64,000 nt of DNA. Source: Echinarachnius parma (lineage: Eukaryota; Echinodermata; Echinoidea; Clypeasteroida; Echinarachniidae). The notes under the pieces are model-generated. The model was given only the letters and a program-made list of their open reading frames with translations, searched no databases and was not told the origin of the DNA. Positions 35,310-47,590 of this stretch are shown here, one piece after another. Numbering within the stretch: position 1 is the stretch's first letter; the number at the start of each line of letters is the position of its first letter. The position numbers and the translations under genes were made by a program. The stretch covers positions 1-64,000 of the forward strand of contig JBAMJV010003090.1 of assembly GCA_037951105.1 (NCBI GenBank), written 5' to 3'.

Positions 35310-35925
35310 TACACACTAAGAAAAAATGGGTCACTTTTGCACCCTTGTTTTGCCACACTGGCAGCACCTTTATATAGGTGCACTTTTGCACCTTTATATC
35401 AACCAAAAAAGTTGCACCTTCGGGTTAAAAGTGCTTCGTTGCATCTTTCGGGTGCAACGTAGCACCCTAATAACATGCCAATCTGACCACTGTGTGTTTA
35501 ACGTTGCACCTTTAATCTAAAATGCAAATTTACACCTTACCTTCAGGTGCAAAGTTCCACCTAAAAATGAGCTGCCACCGTTGCAAATAAATTTCACCTT
35601 AAAAAGGTTTAAAATTGCGCCTTTTTTAAAGGTGCAGAAAAGGGTGCAAAGAAATAAAGTGAAACCATTTTTTTACTACATTTATTGTTTCACTTCAAAT
35701 TTTGCTTATCCATTAATATTTGTCTCAGCGATCAGAAAAATAAAAAATTAAGCTGTTTGAATACACGCTAAGTAAACGAGGATTAACTTTGCACCTATAT
35801 CGGTGCAAACCGTGCCACACTGGGAGCACCTTAAAAGGTGCATTTTTGCACCTTCTGGCAAAGTGCTATGGCTGCACCAAATAATTTGAAGGTTAAAAAT
35901 TGCACCATTAAGGTGCACCGAGCTG
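35310..35925. repeat. Region of clustered GGTGCA/TGCACC palindromic words
   Basis: GGTGCA or TGCACC, in both orientations, occurs more than 15 times in about 600 bp, commonly as AGGTGCA...TGCACCTT pairs. The segment GCCACACTGGCAGCACCTT (about 35351) recurs as GCCACACTGGGAGCACCTT (about 35812). It may be a diverged foldback element or a subterminal-repeat-bearing transposon. No reading frame is convincing. Confidence 0.55.
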
Positions 35926-36978
35926 TGAATTAGAGCGCATCGCACGTGTGTGTGGCTCGTCGGGAGAATTCTGCATAATGCATGCGGGACGTGATGAACC
36001 TGCTTCCTGATTGGTCGCTACGTATAGGGTAGAGGAATCATCGGAGAGCAACCCAGTTGAGAAAAGGCCATCTCGGCGAAACCATTCCGTGTGATAGTCG
36101 CGCTCTCCAGTCGTTCCTGCATAGTGCATACTATATCGTGCATTCAACTCAGCTCAGACAAGAGGCCTTGTCAAAAGGCTAGATATTTATTTGCAGTGGT
36201 CTCTAGTCATGATGAAAGTGAACACTTTAATGCATGGATAAGGCTCCCATTCCCCTCGTAAGAAGGGGCATATTATTTTTAAGAAATATGAATCCTTTAC
36301 AGTAGGTATATTTTGACTGGCTAAAGTAGATTATACATGTGTACTACACTTGATACAAAGTAACGTATATCTGTATAATATATATCAAACATATATGATA
36401 AATCAGCTAAACAAATGTATTGGCCGAAAGGTAGACAAGTACAGTAAAGAGAGGATCTGATCCATTTTTCTTTTTTATTTGTAGAATCCAAATCTAAAAT
36501 TTCATGTGGGTATTATTTCTTTCGCCATCTATCTACATACCACTGGACACCGTTTAGATGATTTGTAAATCACGGAGAGACTTTAATAGTAACATTGTCC
36601 AAATCCGCAAAACTTACTTGGAACTCTAGTGGTTCTATCAAACCTTGTTGTATTCATATTAACAATAAAAGCACGGGACAGGTTTCGTTTGTTTTCTTCA
36701 AATTTCCATTTCGTTAAAAAAATATTTACGATTGAAGTGTTCAGATGTTAAAATGTTAAAATGCTAAAACGGGATCATTTAAGGCGTGTACTAATTAGTA
36801 AGTGCAATGATTTAGTGAATATCACTTTGCAATTTTGCTAATTTCTCGGCCAAAAACATCAATTAAAGGGGTAGTACAGTCAAACCTGCTAATGCGACCA
36901 CCTGTCTAAAGCGACCACCTGCTCATAACGACCGCTGTCGGGTCAAATGTATTGTTCCTTTAATTTTTTCATTTCAGA
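35926..36978. other. Non-coding, possible upstream region of the 37-kb exon
   Basis: The stretch 35930-36150 is GC-richer, with an inverted CCAAT (GATTGG at about 36010), and could be a promoter for the plus strand; evidence is thin. A partial transposon end (CAGTCAAACCTGCTAATGCG with repeats of GCGACCACCTG) is at 36871-36945. Confidence 0.3.
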
Positions 36979-37644
36979 GTCGCTAACAACTTTGGACTCT
37001 CTTCTTCAAGAATGATCATTCTGACAAGGGCTCATCCCGTGTTGGAGTCTATTACCAGCGACCTTCTCAATCGACATACAAAGCTTTCCAAGTCACCACT
37101 ACAGATGGGTGAACCATCGGAAAAGGTTGTACCACCCTTCCTTTGCCGCAGTTTCAATCGCCCCAGCTTTGCTTCAATCTTTGACAGCAATGGAAGCAAA
37201 ACCTCCTATTCCAGCGGATTTTGCGGCTTCATGACCTCCGTCAAGGACAACATCGAAATCTGGCGATTCCAACGTCGAGTAAACCAGGCAAAGTCGCTGT
37301 TGGTCCGACTAGACCCGCGGCCGAGACCTCGCTCCATCTTCCTGGAGCGTCAGCGGAAGTGGTCTCTGTGTCCCGAGCGTCGTCAAAGGCGTTGGAAGCA
37401 GAAACTCGGGGAGCATAGAGGACGTCGACGAAGCCCAGGAGGAGGCAGATTGCGATGATGTTAATGATGGAGAATTCACAGCTAAACCAGCATCATCGCT
37501 ACCACAGGAAGGATCAAAACCTATCGGCAAGAAACGACACCTGGAAGCGCTGCAGCGTTTCTTGAAACGCGTGCTACAGTTTCGTCCAATGGTCTCCGGG
37601 TGCATGAAAGGGGTACCAGACACGGAGGATGAGGATGATCGGTG
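36979..37644 (+). pseudogene. Coding-like exon with shifting frame (possible terminal exon or pseudogene)
   Basis: A strong pyrimidine-rich acceptor (TTTTTTCATTTCAG) precedes 36979. The block is clearly GC-richer than its flanks. No single frame is open throughout. One frame covers 37012-37458. A second (37221-37418) reads Ser/Ala/Pro/Lys-rich, including ASSKALEAETRG. The third, from about 37314, reads SIEDVDEAQEEADCDD ... KKRHLEALQRFLKRVLQF ... DTEDEDDR and stops at 37644. The last looks like a genuine acidic/basic C-terminus. AATAAA occurs at 37895-37900. It may be a decayed gene, or a live one with base-calling indels. The product was not recognised. Confidence 0.4.
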
Positions 37645-38397
37645 ATTCTCCCACAAACACGTCTTCGTCCAACCTACCTTCATTTCAAGAGACCCATGGG
37701 GGAACGGTGCAAATGATGACTTCACAGACACATGTACTATGACGTCATATCCTCTTGAAGAACAGACTGTGACATACACCAAACATCCAAAGGAAAGAGA
37801 GTCAGCCGCTACCTGACGATCCGATGCCTCACCAGGCTAGGACAACGAATGCAAGCCTCGCTCACCTAAACTAAACTAACTTCACAAAATGTGCAATAAA
37901 CCTCTCGTCGTAGATTTCCACCCAAAACATTGTCATCTCCTAAATATATAACTCCTCCAAATTGCAATCAAATGATTTCATCTCTTTTCACGACTGTTTA
38001 ATTGAACTGCTATTAGTAATTTCGTGCTGGTGTTTAAATATAAAATAATGATAATGTATTTTATAACGAGAGATAAGAGGGAAGGAAATGAGAATTGAAG
38101 ATGCAAACTTATGATTACATTTTCTTTTGAATATTTGTATGAAAATATGATACTATTCGATATACTTATTGGTGATGATCGTGATGGCGAAAACTGAAAA
38201 GACGACATCGATGACAATAAGTTGATAGAAATATAAGCGACTGTTGAGTGACAATGACTATGCTGAAATCGAGGTTATCGTTAACGTCAGTAAACAATTT
38301 TATATTATGAATATCAATCATTTTGATATGAGAACGATTATCAATGTCTCATAAATGGATTTTCTTCAAGGGTCAAAAGATATGGAATGCTCCACCC
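37645..38397. other. Possible 3' untranslated region and AT-rich spacer
   Basis: The GC content falls back after 37860. A polyadenylation-type AATAAA lies at 37895. Nothing else is recognised. Confidence 0.35.
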
Positions 38398-38956
38398 CTT
38401 AAAGTGATACCTGTAAAGTGTCAGATATTGCACAAAATGACATTTGAGACTTCAATCCTATATCAATATCATTGTAAAATACAATTGAAAGATTTGTGAA
38501 AGTTTGGAAGAAAATGAACACTGTTTACCTAGTGAAAAAAACGAATATTGAGTTCATATTTTATCACCGAATACTGATGGTCTGCCATACTTTTGTCGCA
38601 GTAATGAATGATCCGTTTGAGATATTCGCACCCGTGTATTTTTACACACGTAGTACATAATTCATGGAATTTGAACTCGCTCGGCTCAAAGTTCAATCTC
38701 CGGAATGTTCTCACGGGTGCTGCATGCGGACGTTCTCAGCTAAGACAATTGTACTTTTTTCAATTGCGTTGATTAACGCTTTAGAAATAATGATTTTCAA
38801 TGATAATTATCTTCATATACTAAAGGGACATTTGAAAAAATCAAACCCTATTTTATTCTTCTCTTACCATAAGCTAAACAACACGTACGTAGAAGAGAAA
38901 CGAGGAAGCTCCAAGTAATTTTCGTGGATTTGGACACTTTACAGGTATGACTTTAA
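38398..38956. mobile_element. Foldback element, TTAAAGTGATACCTGTAAAGTG family
   Basis: The left end TTAAAGTGATACCTGTAAAG and right end CTTTACAGGTATGACTTTAA are inverted. The left arm continues with TGACATTTGAGACTTCAATC. A related element lies at 44588-44946 in the opposite orientation. Confidence 0.65.
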
Positions 38957-40190
38957 CATAATTGAAGTTGTTAAAGATGAGATTCAACAATATGCATCCC
39001 CATCTACTCCTATGCAAGTAGATGTAATTTGCTACCATTTGCAATATTTCCCAAAATTGGGGATCGTTTGAATGAAAAAAAAGTGGAATATGTTTGTCAC
39101 CGTTTGGGATTACAAACACACATCCACAAACATACACACACACACAAACAAACAAACAAACAAACACACACACAAACACACAAACAAACACACACAAACC
39201 CGAAAACACACACACAATCACACACGCACACACACACACACAAGCACACGCACACACATATTGTACATAAAAAAACATATGTGCATTAATACTCTTTTGG
39301 CAATGAGTTACATAATTATATTCATTTTGTTACAAGTAGTTCTCTTTTATTTACAAATAACATTCACGAATGTTTGCAGTTTGTAAGATTTTTCAACTTT
39401 CACTTAGCAAATTGTCAGCATGAATAAGATTATAACAGTGACTAAAACAATAATAATTCCTTGTCACATTCATAAAGGGAAAGACCAAACATGTTTTTTC
39501 AAAAGTGCCTAAATTAAATGTCTGGCAAATTAATCCCACTGCTCGAAGACAATTTATGATGAGAGTCAATATAGAGCCTACATTTGTTATCCAAGCGCAA
39601 TCTTCTTCAGAGGCTAAATGATGATGATACATAAAGAACATATGGAGCAGGGGCCGCGGAAAGGTTATGAAAGTGGGGGGGGAGGGGGGGCTGACCACAT
39701 AAATGGGTCGCACCCAGGTTTGGAGAGGGAGGGGGCAATTGAGGAGTTGAACACCACCCCCTCCCACCCCAACCCATCTCACACCACAATGAGTATCATT
39801 TATTAAATAACTGTTATTTCATGCTTGTAATTTGTTGTTTAAGGGTTCCCCTGCCCATGTGGAAGAAGAAGAAGATTCTGCTAGGATCAAACATTTAGGA
39901 ACTATATTGACTCTCATTTTTTATTACACAGACATTATCATTTATAGAAGATAAGCATTTTTCAGCAGTATTTTGCATCACAATACATGTTGTAACAAGT
40001 AGAGAAAGACAGATTTTCTGGAAGAGAGTGAAAAATGAAAAGGCATATACATGTAATTGCAATCAATAATAGCGAATACAATTCTTGCAAGACAAAAGAG
40101 AAAGCTGTGATGAAAGCAAAGTATGGAAGAAAGTTGTGTCGGGGAGAGGAAGTGGAATCATTTTGGAAGATAATTAGTTTCATTCTAAAG
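38957..40190. other. Non-genic stretch with (CA)n tract
   Basis: CA/CAAA dinucleotide-type repeats span 39118-39260. A short inverted pair flanks the GGGGAGGGGG block at about 39675. Open frames over the repeat (Thr-His or Cys-Val words) are artefacts. Confidence 0.6.
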
Positions 40191-40425
40191 GCCTTGTCAC
40201 ATAGCGAGCCGAAATTTCATTCCGTTCGTCTCCGTTCGATTGTTTACATTACTTGTCCATTTCTTGTTTCCGATGTACGTTGTTCTATCCGGCGGAATGT
40301 TTTGTGCATGAAACAATGGAGATGATCCTTTCACCACCGAATAATTTTATTTCGCAAATTTTATATCCGTCGGGCATCCATGCATTCACGATATGCAGTG
40401 ATATGTGACAACACCTTAACTAAAC
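40190..40425. mobile_element. Diverged MITE of the GGTCACATATC family
   Basis: CCTTGTCACATAGCGAGCC on the left and GATATGTGACAACACC on the right are inverted. The internal words GTTGTTCTATCC and ATGAAACAATGGAGA match the copy at 15358-15581. Confidence 0.55.
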
Positions 40426-40552
40426 CTGCTGGCTGGAATTCTCGTGAGCAGGTTAAATTGAGCCACTGTTTCACATAACTCAGAAGATACACACCAATTT
40501 GAGCCAATCAGAGTTGCCCATTTAGCCTTTTAGGTTATTAATCACAACTTTG

Positions 40553-40690
40553 CGATTGATTCCAACTCCTTATGCAACACCCCTGGATAGGCAGTAATGA
40601 TTAAATAACCATGGGGGTAGGGGCGTTGCGATTGATTCCAACTCCTTATGCAACACCCCTGGATAGGCAGTAATGATTAAATAACCATGG
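40553..40690. repeat. Two-copy tandem repeat of about 73 bp
   Basis: GATTCCAACTCCTTATGCAA ... GATTAAATAACCATGG occurs twice in direct order, beginning at about 40557 and 40630, almost identically. Confidence 0.85.
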
Positions 40691-40856
40691 TGGTAGCAAC
40701 TAGCAAAGTAGCACTTGATCGCAAAGTGGTGATAAATGGCAAGTCAGAAAATGCGGCGAAATGCGCAAATCTGATTGGCTCAAATGCGCACGCTTCTGAC
40801 TTACATCAATCGCAACTTTGCGATTAAGCGCAACTCTTCATGCAACATCACAGATA

Positions 40857-41079
40857 CCGTAGAACACCATCGTTAAGCACCCCCCAAGCACCTATACGCA
40901 TCTTGCTTTTAAAGACGTTTCCATGAGATTCACCTCCATTATTATCCTCATAAATATTCCTCACCGTTATTTGCATTCTTGATTAAAGTTTCCCGTATGG
41001 ACAGAGAGCGGGCGCTCCTTAAAAGCAAGATGCATATAGGTGTTGGGGGGGTGCTTGACGATGGTGTTCTACGGTATGC
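40857..41079. mobile_element. Foldback MITE with about 60-bp arms
   Basis: Left arm ACCGTAGAACACCATCGTTA ... GCATCTTGCTTTTAA; the right arm is its reverse complement (TTAAAAGCAAGATGC ... GATGGTGTTCTACGGT). Confidence 0.8.
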
Positions 41080-41309
41080 AGTAATGATGTTGGTACTAAA
41101 TTGAATAACCAAGTGGTAGTTCACAACAACCAAAGAAAGAAATCCACATCACATGAGCTATGTATGTATGTGGCAGAACCTTACACAGTGTGTAACAAAT
41201 CTACTATGACTGAATATTTGAATCTTCTTTACACATATTCACTCACAAGTCACAACTGTATGGGATCAATTTAAAGCATACATTCATCAGATACACATTC
41301 ATGAATAAA

Positions 41310-41902
41310 TAAAGAATTTATTATACATAAATAAATATAAATTAGTATTTAAACATTTATGGAAAGCTATATCTTTAAAAAGAGAAGTTTAACAATTGGA
41401 ACTCATTTGTCCATATTTGATTTCTATCACAATTACTACAAGCAAATTAAAGCATACAATTCTCAAAAGAAGATAGTTTCAAAGCCAGTTCTGAAATGTT
41501 CGGAGTCCAATGACAGCAGGTTGCCATAAAGATAAGTTTGACATAATTCAAATGGTTAGATTACATTGTAACAGTTCTAATTGAATTTCTTAATTTGCAA
41601 ATAAAACCATCTTTCTTTGAAAACTGGGAAAGCAGGTTTATGTCACTCTGTAAAATGGCTCCATGGTAGCCTGTAACAACATGTCCCTATATAGTTAATA
41701 CAGTCAACCCTGTGCATAATGACAACCTTAGGAAAACATGAGAAGTGACCACTGCATGTATACAGGTTCCATAATATTGATTTACCCTGCAGGAGATCAT
41801 GAGTAGTGGTCTCTATAGACAGGTTGGAGTGGCTCCATGGGAGTCTATTATAGTCCCTGTAGTTAACAGGTTAAAAAACATGCTACTAGTTGACAGCTAG
41901 TC
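41310..41902 (-). other. Probable CCDC148 3' untranslated region
   Basis: This follows the stop codon at 41905-41903. The minus strand has AATAAA at 41322-41317. Part of a GTGACCACTGCATGTATACAGG-type transposon end lies at 41700-41830. Confidence 0.45.
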
Positions 41903-42058
41903 CTATTTATTGTCGTCTTTGAATAGAGTTGATTTCATGTCTGGTCTTGGAGGCTTGAGCGGTTTGGTAGAGCTGATCATCCGACGGGCATACGGGTTGT
42001 CATGGAGACCAGCTCTCCTCAAGGCTTGCTCCAGCTTCAGTCGCGGGTCACTCATCAC
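41903..42058 (-). CDS. CCDC148 exon 13 (terminal)
   Basis: The acceptor ATGCCCAG| precedes VMSDPRLKLEQALRRAGLHD ... STLFKDDNK and TAG at 41905-41903; 51 codons. Confidence 0.82.
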   Translation of the reverse strand: MMSDPRLKLEQALRRAGLHDNPYARRMISSTKPLKPPRPDMKSTLFKDDNK

Positions 42059-45000
42059 CTGGGCATTCAGAGAAAAAAAGTAAACAAAAATATTATGTCA
42101 ATTGCATTTATCCTCCAGCAAGATATGTTACGCATTTCTCGCGTAGCTGAGCAACCTTAGCAAAATGGGGTTTACTAAGGTAGTGATTCCCCCACTAGTT
42201 TGCACATAGACCTATGGTTTTAGCAGAGATGGACGACTTCCCTTGAGTGGGAAATAAACACAGCGTGAGTTTGTTGACAGTAGAGATTAACAATCTCAGA
42301 AACTGAGAAGAATGAAGTCAACCAAGGAAGGAAAGAGGACCACCTAGATATAATTGAACACGCACGCTCGTGGTCCTCACGACCTACGCGACAAATACAT
42401 CGTGAATGTATTCACTACCTCTGCTCTCTACCAAGGTGTATAAATGGGGAGCGGGAAGAATAGGAAACGTGGTTTCTTGGGACTGTATGCGCCTAACAGT
42501 CGACTGGCCCGAATCTTCCCTAGGGAGTGGAAAATGTGAACTTTGTGTGCAGTCCGAGTGATTGCAGTGTGTATTCGTTGACCGGGGTAATAATAATAAA
42601 TTTAATGTGCTAAGTTACTCACATGAATAGCGCTATATATAATACTAGTATTATTATATTCGTATCATCATAATTGTAATCAAATCGTGCAAAACATACA
42701 TCAGACGGAACCATAATTCACAGAGTATGTGTCTCATTTCTCTTCACTCTCTATATGTTATACGATCATCAAAATGTCTTCCATCCATGGGTTTATACAG
42801 TGCCATACACCATCTACAATATACAGGTATATTATCAGATTACAGAAATACATTTCTTTAACCGAAAAATGCTCATTTCATCAAATCTTTGTCAGTTTTT
42901 GCACATGTCAATAAAGTTAACCCATTCCCTAGATTCTTAAATCTCCATAGACTTTGTACACAACCCATTCGGTTCCCGCAGTCCAGGGGTTAATAGATCC
43001 CTTTTATCCACTTACAGTCTCTGAAGAGAATGTGTTCATCTCAAAGAGGGGCTGCTGGATGTTGATGTCTTGCTCCACACCGATCCCCATTCGAGCTTTC
43101 GAGGACTATGGATGGATAAATAATAATTGGAATTAAAGAGGATGTGATAATCACGACATCAAGTGAAATGAAAGTCATATTTATTGTCATCTTAGAATAG
43201 AGTTGATCAAAATGTTGCATGTCTTGATACACACCGATCCCCATTCGAGCTTTCGGGGACTGCGCATGGATAAATAATCATTGGATTTAAAAAGGATGTG
43301 ATTTCAGTGGAACCTGGTTATAAAGAGCTGTGATATAAAAAGCCCTGTTTAAATTCTTGGTTTTGTTACCCTGATACAACAAGATACCTGATATAACAAG
43401 TCAATTCTCATGGTCCCAAGGATCTCGTTATAAAGAGGTTCCACTGTATCTGATATAACAAGTCAATTCTCATGGTCCCAAGGATCTCGTTATAATGAGG
43501 TTCCACTGTATCTGATATAACAAGTCAATTCTCATGGTCCCAAAGATCTCGTTATAATGAGGTTCCACTGTATCTGATATAACAAGTCAATTCTCATGGT
43601 CCCAAAGATCTCGTTATAATGAGGTTCCACTGTATCTGATATAACAAGTCAATTCTCATGGTCACAAAGATCTCGTTATAATGAGGTTCCACTGTATCTG
43701 ATATAACAAGTCAATTCTCATGGTCCCAAAGATCTCGTTATAATGAGGTTCCACTGTATCTGATATAACAAGTCAATTCTCATGGTCCCAAGGATCTCGT
43801 TATAATGAGGTTCCACTGTATCTGATATAACAAGTCAATTCTCATGGTCCCAAGGATCTCGTTATAATGAGGTTCCACTGTACCTTGCAAGTGAAACGAC
43901 TACCGTATTTGTCGGTGTATTAACCGCATGGTTTTCCCGACGGAATTACCGACGAAAAGGGGGGTGCGGTTTGTACACGGAGATAGGAAAAATTGCACAA
44001 AAATCTCCACTAGGACAATACAACACGGAACACTATACACGGGACTGTAATAAATTCTAGAATAAAAACGAAGACAAAACAACAAAAATGAATTATATTT
44101 CATAGACCAAAACTCTCTGAAAAAGAATTATGTTTTTACTTATCCTCGGCACATTTTGACCATCTAAAAATCAAGACCTTTACTATCAATTTTTTTTTTT
44201 TTCATGGAAAACCCCAAAAGTTAGGGATGCGGTTAATACACCGGAGCAGGTAATACACCGGCAAATACGGTAAGTAGATTTGATAACAACTAAATGTAAT
44301 TAATGCACATTTATTGCTTTATATATCAAGAAAGTTATAAATGCATCACTTTAAGAAAAAGTCTGAATCATAAGGAAACATTTACAAAAGACATGGTTTG
44401 AATCACTTTATTTTATCTTTATCTACCACTCATTCTCTTCTAGTACTAACCCTAGGTTTTGGAGCTGAAGTTAGCTTACTTGGCAGGATAGCAGGATGAG
44501 TCAAACAAAATATGGCAATTTGCCTCACTGACAAGAAACATACAAAAGAGTATTACTTTTGTGCGTCATGGATACAACCAAACACAATTTAAAGGGATGC
44601 CTGTAAAGTGTCTAACTCCACAAAAATTACTTGGAGCTTCCTCATTTCTCTTCTACTGCATTGTTTAGCTTAGTAGAAGAATAAAATAGGGTTATATTTT
44701 TTCAAATGCCCCTTAAGTATGACGATATCTATCATTCAGCTCAAAAGCGTTAATGAACGGTCATAAACCTCATTAACGTCCGTTGTAAAAGCTGACGCAT
44801 ATTTTCGCTTTTTTAAACAGGAAAGCAGTGTTCTTTTTCAATGAAACTTTCACACTTCATTCGAACATATCAATGATTTTGGTACAGGATTGAAGTCTTA
44901 AATGTCATTTTGGGCAATATCTGACACTTCACAGGTGCACCATTAAGGAATCTAAAGCACTTTCACCTATTCAACAAAATGCAAACTAGATAAATTCTTT

Positions 45001-46494
45001 CATGTAAAATTGAAATACCTTAACACTGTAGTGTACTCTTACCATTGTATCTCTCATCATACGCACTGGATCACTCTCCACATGCACTGCAACCTATGGG
45101 GAACAAACAAATTGAAGAACATTGCCAAGTTAAACATTTAAATTCTCATGAGGCAGATAAATAGCAAAAATGTTTCACTTGATTGCGATGTACATGTACA
45201 TGTAGGTCTATACAGGGTGGCTCCAAAAAGAACGGAACGGGGCACTTCCCAAAATATAGTAACAAAATAATTATGTCCATCCGATAGGGTGTCCTTTCTA
45301 ATGAAAACAGTAATTTTGGCCGAGTATTTTTTTGTTTAGGGTGATTAGAGTGACACCATGTCAGGTTTCCATTTTTTTCAATTTTTACCAAGTCAGCTGT
45401 GCCTGATAAATCGCACTGTCTGCCCGTCATAGCATCGAACAACCATGCCAAATCTCTCGGCACACAGCTGAATGCACACTAACAATAGCGCGCGTATTGC
45501 TCGTTGTTTGATGCTATCACGGGCAGTAAGTGCGATTTATCAGGCACTGACTTGGTAAAAATTGACAAAAATGGGAACCTGACATGGTGTCACTCAGAGC
45601 ACCCTAAAGCAATAACTACACGACCAAAATTACTGTTCTTGATATCGTTTTTCATTGGAAAAGATACCCTATCCGATGGACATAACTATTTTGTTACTAT
45701 ATTTTGGGAAGTGTCCCGTTCCGTTATTTTGGGGCCACCCTGTATAATGACCGAGGAAATAATGTCAAGTGCTTAGAGATAGAAATGACCCATATTGCAC
45801 AAAGCGATAGCTGAGGATAATGATAATTTCTACAACACGTGACTGACGTAACTGTGCTTAAATTTAATAAATCAATATAAACAAATTGTATGAGTGATAA
45901 AATAGGCACTACATATAAATACAATTATCATTATTATTATTATCATAATCTGACCTGCTCTCTCAGTGCTTCTAGTCTCCTTTCTCTCTCCTCTTCCTCC
46001 TCCTCCAACCTTCTCTCTTCCTCTCTCCGCTCCTCTTCTGTTATTATTATTATTATTATTATATTCTCACCTGCTCTCTCAGTGCTTCTAGTCTCCTTTC
46101 CCTCTCCTCTTCCTCCTCCTCCAACCTTCTCTCTTCCTCTCTCCGCTCCTCCTATATTATTATTATTATTATTATATTCTCACCTGCTCTCTCAGTGCTT
46201 CTAGTCTCCTTTCTCTCTCCTCTTCCTCCTCCTCTAACCTTCTCTCTTCCTCTCTCCGCTCCTCTTCTGTTATTATTATTATTATTATTATATTCTCACC
46301 TGCTCTCTCAGTGCTTCTAGTCTCCTTTCCCTCTCCTCTTCCTCCTCCTCCAACCTTCTCTCTTCCTCTCTCCGCTCCTCTTCTGTTATTATTATTATAT
46401 TCTCACCTGCTCTCTCAGTGCTTCTAGTCTCCTTTCTCTCTCCTCTTCCTCCTCCTCCAACCTTCTCTCTTCCTCTCTCCGCTCCTCTTCTGTA

Positions 46495-46525
<31 letters not shown>

Positions 46526-46725
46526 TCTCACCTGCTCTCTCAGTGCTTCTAGTCTCCTTTCTCTCTCCTCTTCCTCCTCCAACCTTCTCTCTTCCTCTCT
46601 CCGCTCCTCCTCTATTATTATTATTATTATTATATTCTCACCTGCTCTCTCAGTGCTTCTAGTCTCCTTTCTCGCTCCTCTTCCTCCTCCTCTAACCTTC
46701 TCTCTTCCTCTCTCCGCTCCTCCTC

Positions 46726-46757
<32 letters not shown>

Positions 46758-46960
46758 TCTCACCTGCTCTCTCAGTGCTTCTAGTCTCCTTTCTCTCTCC
46801 TCTTCCTCCTCCTCTAACCTTCTCTCTTCCTCTCTCCGCTCCTCCTCTATTATTATTATTATTATTATATTCTCACCTGCTCTCTCAGTGCTTCTAGTCT
46901 CCTTTCTCTCTCCTCTTCCTCCTCCTCTAACCTTCTCTCTTCCTCTCTCCGCTCCTCCTC

Positions 46961-46992
<32 letters not shown>

Positions 46993-47082
46993 TCTCACCT
47001 GCTCTCTCAGTGCTTCTAGTTTCCTTTCTCTCTCCTCTTCCTCCTCCTCTAACCTTCTCTCTTCCTCTCTCCGCTCCTCCTC

Positions 47083-47117
<35 letters not shown>

Positions 47118-47434
47118 TCTCACCTGCTCTCTCAGTGCTTCTAGTCTCCTTTCTCTCTCCTCTTCCTCCTCCTCCAACCTTCTCTCTTCCTCTCTCCGCT
47201 CCTCTTCTATTATTATTATTATATTCTCACCTGCTCTCTCAGTGCTTCTAGTCTCCTTTCTCTCTCGTCTTCCTCCTCCTCCAACCTTCTCTCTTCCTCT
47301 CTCCGTTCCTCTTCTGTTAGTATTATTATTATTATTATATTCTCACCTGCTCTCTCAGTGCTTCTAGTCTCCTTTCTCTCTCCTCTTCCTCCTCCTCCAA
47401 CCTTCTCTCTTCCTCTCTCCGCTCCTCTTCTGTA

Positions 47435-47465
<31 letters not shown>

Positions 47466-47555
47466 TCTCACCTGCTCTCTCAGTGCTTCTAGTCTCCTTT
47501 CTCTCTCCTCTTCCTCCTCCTCTAACCTTCTCTCTTCCTCTCTCCGCTCCTCCTC

Positions 47556-47590
<35 letters not shown>

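Noticed and set aside
37309-37782. 157-codon minus frame
   Set aside because: Antisense shadow of the GC-rich plus-strand block, which has a better acceptor, stop and poly-A signal.
39029-39386. Thr/His-rich frames
   Set aside because: Encoded by the CA dinucleotide repeat.
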